Shown in pieces: positions 1-4,851 of a stretch of 5,485 nt of DNA. Position 1 is the first letter of the stretch. Every line of letters begins with the position of its first letter. Origin of the DNA: Lachnospiraceae bacterium (GTDB lineage Bacteria; Bacillota_A; Clostridia; Lachnospirales; Lachnospiraceae); contig JAILPG010000053.1 of the NCBI GenBank assembly GCA_024699595.1, forward strand, positions 1 through 5,485, in the 5' to 3' direction. The notes under the pieces are model-generated. The model was given only the letters and a program-made list of their open reading frames with translations, was not told the origin of the DNA and searched no databases. The position numbers and the translations under genes are program-made.

Positions 1-79
1 CATGATGGTACTTGGAGGGGCTATCACACTTGACAGGATGGTGCTGGTTTTCTGTATGTCTTTTGCCGTAGGGCCTTCC
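1..79. repeat. Left-edge arm of an inverted repeat (diverged copy of 520-598)
   Basis: These bases match the reverse complement of 520-598 without gaps, with 5 mismatches in 79 (positions 16, 17, 19, 20 and 34). Position i pairs with 599-i. The match stops sharply after position 79, at CCTTCC. Read on the plus strand, this arm encodes the same peptide as the ABC permease segment (MMVLG...AVGPS), with only R to G, T to A and E to D changes. The mismatches therefore look like coding divergence between alleles or paralogues rather than random errors. On the minus strand the arm replaces the expected rest of the ATPase domain. It may be an assembly or amplification chimera at a contig end, or a real inverted partial duplication. 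Confidence 0.9.
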
Positions 80-1383
80 TCCTTAGTGGCACCCGGCTTG
101 CCTATAAGGATGTTTTCATACAGACTTGTATTAAATAAAAACTGTTCCTGAGAAACAAACGCCACCTGATCATTAAGGGCCTCAAGAGACATATCCGTTA
201 TGTCCTGTCCCCCTATGGTTATGCTTCCGGAATCAAGATCGTAATAATGAACTAAAAGCTTGGCCAGCGTTGACTTTCCGCTTCCGGATTCTCCCACGAG
301 AGCCGTAGTAGTTCCCTGCTTAAGGGAAAGATTTACACCATGAAGAACCTCTGTATCCTCATAGCCAAAATGAATATCTTTAAATTCGACACTGAGATCA
401 TTACCTTTAAAATCCGAAGAGCCTTCCTTAAGAGGCGGATGATCCATCATCTTCTCAAGCTCGGCGATCTTATAATCAAGCTGCGGGAATTTACCTGCAA
501 AATTGAGCGCCTTTAGCACGGAAGGCCCTACGGCAAAAGACATACAGAAAACCAGCACCATCCTTTCAAGTGTGATAGTTCTGCCAAGTACCATCATGGA
601 TCCGAAAGGCAGCATAAGAAGTACAAGACAGGGAAGCACGCTTGAATAGATTGCCATCCACGGCCAGCATACCTTATACCAGTCGATCGTAAAGTCCCGA
701 TAATTCTTAACCATGTCACCGAAACGCTTATAGGATTCTCCGTCTTTGTTAAAGACCTTTACGACCTCCATGCCGTTTACATACTCGATGATCGTATTGT
801 TCATCTTCGTGGCAGATTCGTAATAAGCATTCATCTTCTCGAGTCCGGATTTCATCATCATGCCCATTGCAAACATTCCGATTACAAGAGGCACCAGTGA
901 TAAAAGGCCCAGCCTCCAATCGGATATGAACATAAGAACAATTATTATAACCGGGATCGCGATATTGGCGATTCCTTCGGGAATAGCATGTGCCAGCAGG
1001 AGTTCAACCTGGTCTATATCATCCGTAAACACTTTCTTGATACGTCCCGTACCAAGTTCCTGTATGTTTCCGAGAGGCTGCTTTTCAAGTTTGCCTTGCA
1101 GAGAGACCCTCAGGTTTTTAAGAGTGTTGTATGCACCGATATGTGAGAAAGTAAGTCCCTGCACATAAGAGACCGAAAAGATGATCTCGCATACTGCGAT
1201 CAGCGCAACCCTGATCAGAATGAAACGGGCATCAATATGCTCCCCACGGGTAAGTGGAGCTATTATCTGGTACATTAAAAAATAAGGCGTAACATTTGCG
1301 ATGATACCAATGGACATCATTATCGCAGCTCATATGGTATACTTTTTGTACTCTCCCATGTAAGGAGCTACTCTCTTAAACAT
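1..1383 (-). CDS. ABC transporter, fused permease-ATPase (exporter fold), partial, with in-frame TGA at codon 18
   Basis: This is a membrane half-transporter with a six-helix exporter-type permease followed by an ATPase; such proteins usually work as dimers. The ATG at 1383 has a GGAGG site 8 bases upstream (1392-1396). The permease spans roughly residues 18-310. The ATPase domain shows a Walker A motif GESGSGKST at residues 364-372 and a Q-loop with VSQEQ around Gln412. Native sequence ends near Glu436; from there the frame reads antisense of the inverted repeat, so the ABC signature, Walker B and H-loop are absent. Codon 18 (1332-1330) is TGA where the flanking KKYTI and AAIMM suggest a Trp codon. 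Other tryptophans in the gene use TGG, so recoding is unlikely. Re-initiation at the ATG pair at 1320/1317 is possible but lacks a good ribosome site. The GTTAGC box just upstream ties it to the flavodoxin operon. Substrate is unknown; siderophore/metal uptake of the YbtPQ kind or drug export are both possible. Confidence 0.85.
520..598. repeat. Internal arm of the inverted repeat, within the ABC gene
   Basis: This is the partner of bases 1-79 and lies in its natural reading context inside the ABC gene. It encodes the last membrane segment and the start of the linker to the ATPase domain, and the protein reads smoothly across both of its ends. This arm is therefore the original and the left-edge arm is the intruding copy. 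The two arms enclose 440 bp containing the Walker A and Q-loop coding region. Confidence 0.9.
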
Positions 1384-1409
1384 TTTTACGTCCTCCGTTT
1401 GTGTTATTT

Positions 1410-1427
1410 GGTTAGCTTTTGCTAACC
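1410..1427. promoter_or_regulatory. GTTAGC palindromic box, copy 1 (ABC gene)
   Basis: This is a perfect 7+4+7 palindrome, GGTTAGC-TTTT-GCTAACC, ending 26 bases upstream of the ABC start codon and 13 bases beyond its ribosome binding site. The same half-sites recur before two other start codons in the window. It is probably a repressor operator. The half-sites resemble DtxR/IdeR-type sites, but the centre is wider than in the classical DtxR box. No convincing -35/-10 pair is visible beside it. Confidence 0.75.
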
Positions 1428-1438
1428 GATCAGCATTC

Positions 1439-1464
1439 TTTTAGCCGTCTTTCGACGGCTAAAA
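1439..1464. other. Strong hairpin after tetR stop, no U-tract
   Basis: This is a perfect inverted repeat with an 11-bp stem (TTTTAGCCGTC / GACGGCTAAAA) and a 4-base loop, starting 4 bases past the TetR stop codon. In the minus-strand RNA the loop is GAAA, a stable GNRA tetraloop. It sits where a terminator should be, but the run of T precedes the stem and A follows it, so it is not a canonical intrinsic terminator on either strand. It may be an mRNA 3'-end stabilising element or an atypical terminator. Confidence 0.6.
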
Positions 1465-1468
1465 AAAC

Positions 1469-2083
1469 TTATTTTATTGACAGGGCTTTTGTCCAGTCAA
1501 AAAATCTGCACATCATCCTGCAGTGCTCCTCTATTTTCTTCCAGGACATCTTATGGACAAACGGTTCATATATGGCTGTCCAGAATGATGTACAGAGCAC
1601 ATGCATCTCATTTTTTGAAATATCTGCATCTGCCAGTCCACGATTTTTGGCCTCAAGATAATACTGCATATAAGCATCAGTCATGCGAAGCGCGAAATCG
1701 TGTCCGTAATTCTCATATGCTGTTCCGGCTGATTTTTCCAACAGAAGTACAAAATCGCCTCGTATAGACCACAGCATCTTAAACAGGTCGAGCATTAACT
1801 TTTCATTCATGGTCCACGTTGCCCTGACTTCTTCATCGGTCATGGTGGAAAAATCCTGTCCGGCACGCACCGTAACAAATCCGTCAAGTATATCGGCTGT
1901 ATCCTTTACTACTGCGCAGAACAGTTCTTCCTTGCCCTTATACCTTTTATACACTGCCCCTGTTGTTATCCCGGCATTGTCACATATGGTCTTCAGATCC
2001 GCTTTTATAAACCCATGTTTCATGAACTCATTGCGTGCACTCTGAAGCAGTCTTGGATCAATACTTTTATCTCGTACAGACAT
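1469..2083 (-). CDS. TetR/AcrR-family transcriptional regulator
   Basis: A 204-residue regulator, normal length for TetR proteins, which bind DNA as dimers and release it on ligand binding. The N-terminal helix-turn-helix covers about residues 9-55; the segment from LKTICDNAGIT through GAVYKRYKGKEELF is typical of the family. The helical ligand-binding part covers about 60-200. I chose ATG 2083 because GGAG lies 5 bases upstream; an in-frame ATG at 2104 lies inside the upstream palindrome. A TTGACA/TAAAAT promoter lies directly upstream and is overlapped by two palindromes, which suggests autoregulation. It is followed 85 bp later by the ABC gene in the same direction. TetR genes often control a neighbouring transporter, but the ABC gene has its own different box and neither tetR palindrome recurs there, so the target beyond itself is uncertain. 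Confidence 0.9.
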   Translation of the reverse strand: MSVRDKSIDPRLLQSARNEFMKHGFIKADLKTICDNAGITTGAVYKRYKGKEELFCAVVKDTADILDGFVTVRAGQDFSTMTDEEVRATWTMNEKLMLDLFKMLWSIRGDFVLLLEKSAGTAYENYGHDFALRMTDAYMQYYLEAKNRGLADADISKNEMHVLCTSFWTAIYEPFVHKMSWKKIEEHCRMMCRFFDWTKALSIK

Positions 2084-2101
2084 TTCTTCTCCACAAAAAA
2101 A

Positions 2102-2130
2102 CATTACCGATAATTAAATTATCGATAATG
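2102..2130. promoter_or_regulatory. Palindromic operator over the tetR transcription start
   Basis: A 29-bp near-perfect palindrome centred on 2116. The core is CGATAATT (2108-2115) and AATTATCG (2117-2124) around a single A. The flanks CATTA and TAATG also pair, leaving one mismatched pair (2107/2125). It covers the likely transcription start and leader of tetR, a common position for TetR autoregulatory operators. The binding protein is inferred. Confidence 0.7.
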
Positions 2131-2144
2131 ATTTTATCATTATA
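2124..2144. promoter_or_regulatory. Second palindrome over the tetR -10 box, with Fur-like half-sites
   Basis: ATAATGAT (2125-2132) and ATCATTAT (2136-2143) form a perfect inverted repeat around TTT and overlap the -10 box of tetR. The half-sites equal those of the classical Fur box (GATAATGAT and ATCATTATC), except for the last base and a 3-base instead of 1-base centre. It overlaps the preceding palindrome by several bases. It could be a Fur-family site, a second TetR dimer site, or chance symmetry in AT-rich DNA. Confidence 0.5.
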
Positions 2145-2158
2145 TTTAAAGATGTCAA
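2131..2158 (-). promoter_or_regulatory. Sigma-A type promoter of tetR
   Basis: On the minus strand a perfect -35 box TTGACA (2158-2153) is followed after 16 bases by TAAAAT (2136-2131), a 5/6 match to TATAAT. Transcription would start around 2125-2120, about 40 bases before the TetR start codon. This is the clearest promoter in the window. Its -10 box lies inside a palindrome, so repression by promoter occlusion is likely. Confidence 0.7.
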
Positions 2159-2235
2159 GTGGTTTTTGAAAATGAAACATGAAGAAAAGAGACTGGAAAC
2201 ATCTTTATAAATGTTCCTTTGTACTTTAGCATTGC

Positions 2236-2604
2236 TCATCTCTCCTTTATGCCGGATCCTTTCTGATCTTCCATGTGGCAGCCTTGCTTCTTTCGGCTAT
2301 AAAACTCTTTCGCCTTCAGTTCTTCCATATAACGGCCTGTCACTTCCTCTTCGAGTTTGGCAACCTCATGAACAAAATCCTCATATTTCGTACCTTGGGA
2401 GTGCATTATCAAAAGTTTAAACTCCTCAAGATTGTCATATATGTATTTCATAAGACGGACTGTTTCATCATCATCTTCCCATTCGTAATCGTTTTCAAGC
2501 CCGTCTACGATATCAAAATACTCATTTTCCATCTCATAGGTTTGCAGGGACTCTCTGAAAGACTGCTTTCTGTGACTGTCTTCAGAGAATCCCAATGTAT
2601 CCAC
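2236..2604 (-). pseudogene. TetR-family remnant: ligand-binding part without the HTH domain
   Basis: An open frame of 122 residues whose middle part (about 44-100) resembles the ligand-binding region of clostridial TetR regulators, with KYIYDNLEEFKLLI and SQGTKYE (69-75). The same region of the intact TetR in this window reads MLWSIRGDFVLLL and SAGTAYE, so the two look like distant paralogues. The 48 bases between the flavodoxin stop and this ATG cannot hold a helix-turn-helix domain, so the DNA-binding part is gone. The last 20 residues are polar and do not resemble a normal TetR C-terminus. The only ribosome-site candidate before ATG 2604 is weak (AGGCAG). It could still be expressed from the flavodoxin operon as a DNA-binding-dead partner protein, but a decayed gene is more likely. 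Confidence 0.6.
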
Positions 2605-2652
2605 ATTTCTGCCTGTTATGTGAATTATATCTGTTTTTCGCGTCTTGGCAAT

Positions 2653-3075
2653 TTATACCAACGCTCTACCGAGAGACTTACACTCTTCCAGCGCATCCTC
2701 TCCGGGTGCATTATTTGCCATGACGCTGTCTGTAACAAGATTTGCGCCGGCTGACCTGCATCTGTCCTCCCAGTCACGCATCCACTGACCGTCTCCCCAG
2801 CCATAGGAGCCAAACAGAGCAATCTTCTTTCCGGAAAGTGCGCTCTCCACATCCGTAAACATAGGATCAAACTCACTTTCCTCAAGGACCTCTGCTCCCA
2901 TTGCCGGACACCCGAACGCAATCCCATCGTATTCGGCAACCTTGTCTTTACCAAATTCTGACGGACCGAAAACAGATACCTCTGCACCTGCCGCCTTGGC
3001 GCCCTCTGCTACGGCATCTGCCATTGCCTGGGTATTACCCGTACCACTCCAAAATACTACTGCAACTTTACTCAT
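2653..3075 (-). CDS. Flavodoxin (short-chain, clostridial type)
   Basis: A 140-residue cytosolic FMN-binding electron carrier that can replace ferredoxin, typically when iron is scarce. The phosphate-binding loop is WSGTGNTQ at residues 9-16. The 60s loop around GCPAMGAE (55-62) and the 90s loop GSYGWGDGQWMRDW (89-102), which contact the flavin ring, are both present. Length and lack of the long-chain insertion fit the Clostridium/Megasphaera group. ATG 3075 has GGAGG 9 bases upstream; longer in-frame starts would run back into the preceding gene and are not preferred. It lies 32 bp after the DUF3793 gene with no promoter or box of its own, so it is probably the second gene of that operon and shares its upstream GTTAGC box. 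Confidence 0.93.
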   Translation of the reverse strand: MSKVAVVFWSGTGNTQAMADAVAEGAKAAGAEVSVFGPSEFGKDKVAEYDGIAFGCPAMGAEVLEESEFDPMFTDVESALSGKKIALFGSYGWGDGQWMRDWEDRCRSAGANLVTDSVMANNAPGEDALEECKSLGRALV

Positions 3076-3107
3076 TTTACTGCTCCTCCTTTCAGGATAT
3101 GTTGTTT

Positions 3108-3680
3108 TTATATTGCAAACCGGACATCGCTGCGTGTATCCACGATCAGCGCTTCCAGTGGTTTGCCGCATTCACTTTCTTTGTTGTATACAGCGCTACA
3201 TTGCTTATACTTATCGAATGTTCTCTGTGCTTCACATTCGTTGCTATAAACTTTCCAGCATCCAACGCATTTTACCCCTTTACATGGATCTTCCATAAAT
3301 TTCTTCACATCCGACGGTGGGTATCCAAGAAACAAGCCGATTTCATGCGGAAAGCTCACGTCGTTTTTCAAATGCCTCACAAGTTCAACCAGGCAGCAAT
3401 CACTGTTACCGCATGGATATCCTTTTTCTCTGAGAATTTCTGCAGCTCCAGGATCGTTCAGATCATGTGACAGTCTATCCGGACGATATAAATAAATCAG
3501 TGTACTATCTCCCTTTCTTCTTATTGGCACAAGCCGCAGTCCCTTATCTATCAGGATTTTATTCAATTTTCGGATCTCATCATTTACTCTGATATGATCG
3601 TTCCGCACGGAGAAAATGTTACCCGTCTTTATTCCTGCCAATGTCGGAGCACAATACTCTACTAAAGCCTTCTTTATCAT
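3108..3680 (-). CDS. DUF3793 family protein
   Basis: A 190-residue protein that I recognise as DUF3793, a family of unknown biochemical function common in Clostridia. Supporting marks are the N-terminal CAPTLAGIKTGNIF (10-23), the LIYLYRP segment (61-67), CCLVELVRHL (95-104) and the hallmark HEIGLFLGYP (112-121). It contains ten cysteines, six of them in the C-terminal 60 residues (133, 138, 141, 149, 161, 171), which could bind metal or act in redox; that is inference. No signal peptide or membrane segment is seen. ATG 3680 has GAGG 6 bases upstream. The GTTAGC box ends 10 bases upstream of the start. The flavodoxin follows directly, an association I recall from clostridial iron-related loci. 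A role in metal homeostasis or flavodoxin-linked electron transfer is plausible. Confidence 0.85.
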   Translation of the reverse strand: MIKKALVEYCAPTLAGIKTGNIFSVRNDHIRVNDEIRKLNKILIDKGLRLVPIRRKGDSTLIYLYRPDRLSHDLNDPGAAEILREKGYPCGNSDCCLVELVRHLKNDVSFPHEIGLFLGYPPSDVKKFMEDPCKGVKCVGCWKVYSNECEAQRTFDKYKQCSAVYNKESECGKPLEALIVDTRSDVRFAI

Positions 3681-3690
3681 GATTAACCTC

Positions 3691-3708
3691 GGTTAGCAAC
3701 TGCTAACT
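3691..3708. promoter_or_regulatory. GTTAGC palindromic box, copy 2 (DUF3793-flavodoxin)
   Basis: GGTTAGC-AACT-GCTAACT: a perfect 6+4+6 core (3692-3707), with the outer pair broken at one end. It abuts the GAGG ribosome site of the DUF3793 gene. Bound protein here would block initiation or early elongation. The core is identical to copy 1 in half-sites and spacing, while the four central bases differ, as expected for a dimeric protein-binding site. Confidence 0.75.
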
Positions 3709-3722
3709 CTTCCTTGCTTTTT

Positions 3723-3745
3723 TACCGCCACTTTGAATGGCGGTA
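3723..3745. other. Hairpin after the small membrane gene, no U-tract
   Basis: A perfect 8-bp stem, TACCGCCA / TGGCGGTA, with a 7-base loop (3731-3737), starting 7 bases past the stop at 3753. In the minus-strand RNA it is followed by an A-run, not U, so it is not a canonical intrinsic terminator. It has the same placement as the hairpin after tetR: just after a stop codon and just before a GTTAGC box. Confidence 0.55.
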
Positions 3746-3752
3746 TGTATTG

Positions 3753-3959
3753 TTATTTTCTTTTTTTGTATCCCCTAAAGCACAGCCCGGCGAAAACGGA
3801 ACATAAAAATGCTCCTACAAGCATCCAGGTATACCTGTTCTAAAGAAATACAGCCAGTCCTAAAAACATAAATGCATTCGCAATATTCCCCTTTGCAGGG
3901 ATCTTTGTGGGCGCAAGAATAAGGAATGCGGGTATTCCTGTTTCTATATTCATCCCCAT
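3753..3959 (-). pseudogene. Small two-helix membrane protein interrupted by in-frame TAG
   Basis: Read through the TAG at codon 40 (3842-3840), this frame gives 68 residues. An N-terminal part begins MGMNIETGIPAF, a hydrophobic helix covers about 28-39, and the stop falls at a short loop (position 40, then NR). A second helix covers about 43-61, and a basic tail ends in GYKKRK. That topology fits a genuine small inner-membrane protein in which one sense codon, possibly CAG (Gln), became TAG. ATG 3959 has GGAGG about 12 bases upstream, slightly long, or 18 from the second Met at 3953. It follows the hydrolase gene by 29 bp, so it probably belongs to that operon. I do not recognise the family. 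As it stands only the first 39 residues would be made unless the stop is read through or is a sequence error. Confidence 0.55.
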
Positions 3960-3988
3960 AGTATGTTCTTTCCTCCGCAGAACGCTGA

Positions 3989-4705
3989 TCACTTATACGG
4001 ATTATCCTGCGTAAATACCGGGGGCCAATATGATAAAACTCCAGCATCAAGTTTCAGTTTAAAGTCACAGTAGTCACCATCATCAAAACAGGTATGTTCA
4101 CGGTAAAGAGGAGCGTTCATTACGCCAAACATGACATAATCCAGATTACAAAGATATGGCATATATTCTTCATAACCATATTTCTTTGCAAAATCAGACA
4201 GTGGGCAGACCAGATTGTGATAACTGAAATCGTATCCCTTCTCCGGCGGGATTTGTGTCTCAGTTTCAAAGCTGCCCGGATTCTGAGCGGCATTAGAGGC
4301 ATTCTTCGCATCTTTCTTCTTGAGTGTTTTATTCAATAATTTCGGACTTCTATACATCTTTCCCATAACTGCCCGGACAATTCCCGGCATTTTGAGGAAG
4401 AACCGTTCATATGATAAAACCATCATGTGACCGATTTCATCTATTGAAGCGCCATATGTTTTCAGAACTTCACCCATCGCGACAAAATAATATGCACCCG
4501 TAAGGTTTTTCGTTCCGCTGACCTTGCCTCCGCCGATATAAGGAAAACGTTCAAGGAGATTCTTTTCATAGTAATCCCAAATCTCATCAAATATTTCTGC
4601 ATTACTTCTGCCGCTGATTTTCTCCAGCTCGGTAGATATGTGAATCAGGAATTTACCCATTCCTGCCTTGAATTTTTCTTTGTTTTCTGCATAATAGCTG
4701 TGCAT
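3989..4705 (-). CDS. L-2-amino-thiazoline-4-carboxylic acid hydrolase-family protein (PF14196-like)
   Basis: A 238-residue soluble protein. It resembles the ATC-hydrolase family, named for an enzyme that opens the thiazoline ring of L-2-amino-thiazoline-4-carboxylate during bacterial L-cysteine formation; most members are uncharacterised. The core segments are NLTGAYYFVAMGEVLKTYG (67-85) and the C-terminal block with CPLSDFAKKYGYEEYMPYLC (167-186), DYVMFG (189-194) and REHTCFDDGDYCDF (202-215). Cys167, Cys206, Cys213, Asp189 and Arg202 are candidate key residues. A polar insert (about 128-155) looks disordered. ATG 4705 has GGAGG 7 bases upstream. A GTTAGC box ends 13 bases before the start. 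A small membrane gene follows in the same direction, and a methyltransferase precedes it. The exact substrate cannot be told; the family often accompanies TetR and transporter genes. Confidence 0.75.
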   Translation of the reverse strand: MHSYYAENKEKFKAGMGKFLIHISTELEKISGRSNAEIFDEIWDYYEKNLLERFPYIGGGKVSGTKNLTGAYYFVAMGEVLKTYGASIDEIGHMMVLSYERFFLKMPGIVRAVMGKMYRSPKLLNKTLKKKDAKNASNAAQNPGSFETETQIPPEKGYDFSYHNLVCPLSDFAKKYGYEEYMPYLCNLDYVMFGVMNAPLYREHTCFDDGDYCDFKLKLDAGVLSYWPPVFTQDNPYK

Positions 4706-4718
4706 TGATTCTCCTCCT

Positions 4719-4736
4719 CGTTAGTCATTGCTAACC
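4719..4736. promoter_or_regulatory. GTTAGC palindromic box, copy 3 (hydrolase operon)
   Basis: CGTTAGT-CATT-GCTAACC: half-sites and 4-base spacing as in the other two copies, with one core mismatch (T at 4725) and one outer mismatch. It abuts the ribosome binding site of the hydrolase gene. The mismatch is not compensated on the other arm, which favours a DNA-bound dimer over a conserved RNA stem. A weak promoter-like pair (TTGGTT, 16 bases, TATTAC) lies upstream on the minus strand. Confidence 0.65.
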
Positions 4737-4809
4737 TCGTGTGATAACACTTGTAATAGGTTTTGTCCATTCCTAACCAAACACCAAAATATATCCCGAA
4801 GATAATCGT

Positions 4810-4834
4810 ATACCCCGTAGCAATAGCGGGGTAT
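4810..4834. other. Hairpin after the methyltransferase gene
   Basis: An 8-bp perfect stem, ATACCCCG / CGGGGTAT, with a 9-base loop, starting 17 bases past the methyltransferase stop. As with the two other intergenic hairpins, no U-tract follows it on the minus strand. It probably marks the end of the methyltransferase transcript. The rest of the 4706-4851 gap holds the GTTAGC box and a possible weak promoter. Confidence 0.5.
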
Positions 4835-4851
4835 TTCATAGCAAACCCGCT

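Larger units (their letters stand above)
2114..2239 (-). other. Short reading frames between the TetR remnant and tetR
   Basis: The TGA that ends the TetR remnant overlaps an ATG at 2239 (ATGA arrangement), opening a 41-residue frame that begins MSNAKVQRN. A second ATG at 2232 opens a 25-residue frame and is better spaced (9 bases) from the AAAGGAG site. Both frames end in or near the tetR promoter. Neither matches a family I recognise. They may be the surviving start of a deleted gene that was once translationally coupled to the TetR remnant, or simply non-coding. Apart from the promoter elements, nothing else is visible between 2084 and 2235. Confidence 0.25.

Noticed and set aside
1410..1427. 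The GTTAGC box as an RNA hairpin or leader regulatory element rather than an operator
   Set aside because: It can fold (7-bp stem, 4-base loop), but copy 3 carries an uncompensated stem mismatch while its half-site spacing is kept, which fits dimer binding to DNA better.
2275..2754. A 159-residue plus-strand frame
   Set aside because: It is antisense to the TetR remnant and the end of the flavodoxin, with low-complexity hydrophobic composition and no family resemblance.
2901..3470. A 189-residue plus-strand frame
   Set aside because: It is antisense to the well-supported flavodoxin and DUF3793 genes, so it is a shadow frame.
1330..3842. Reassigned genetic code explaining the TGA and TAG within genes
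   Set aside because: TGA ends the hydrolase gene and TAG ends the methyltransferase, while TGG encodes Trp throughout. Two isolated lesions do not support recoding.
3775..4050. A 91-residue minus-strand frame between hydrolase and DUF3793
   Set aside because: It overlaps the hydrolase end, has no ribosome site, and the alternative frame from 3959 has a GGAGG site and two clear membrane helices.
4759..4778. A possible fourth copy of the GTTAGC box upstream of copy 3
   Set aside because: Only the CTAACC half is present; the other half and the 4-base spacing do not match.
4645..4839. A 64-residue minus-strand frame starting in the 4810-4834 hairpin with one hydrophobic stretch
   Set aside because: It has no good ribosome binding site, its first codons form the hairpin, and it runs 61 bases into the hydrolase gene in another frame. 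Probably fortuitous.
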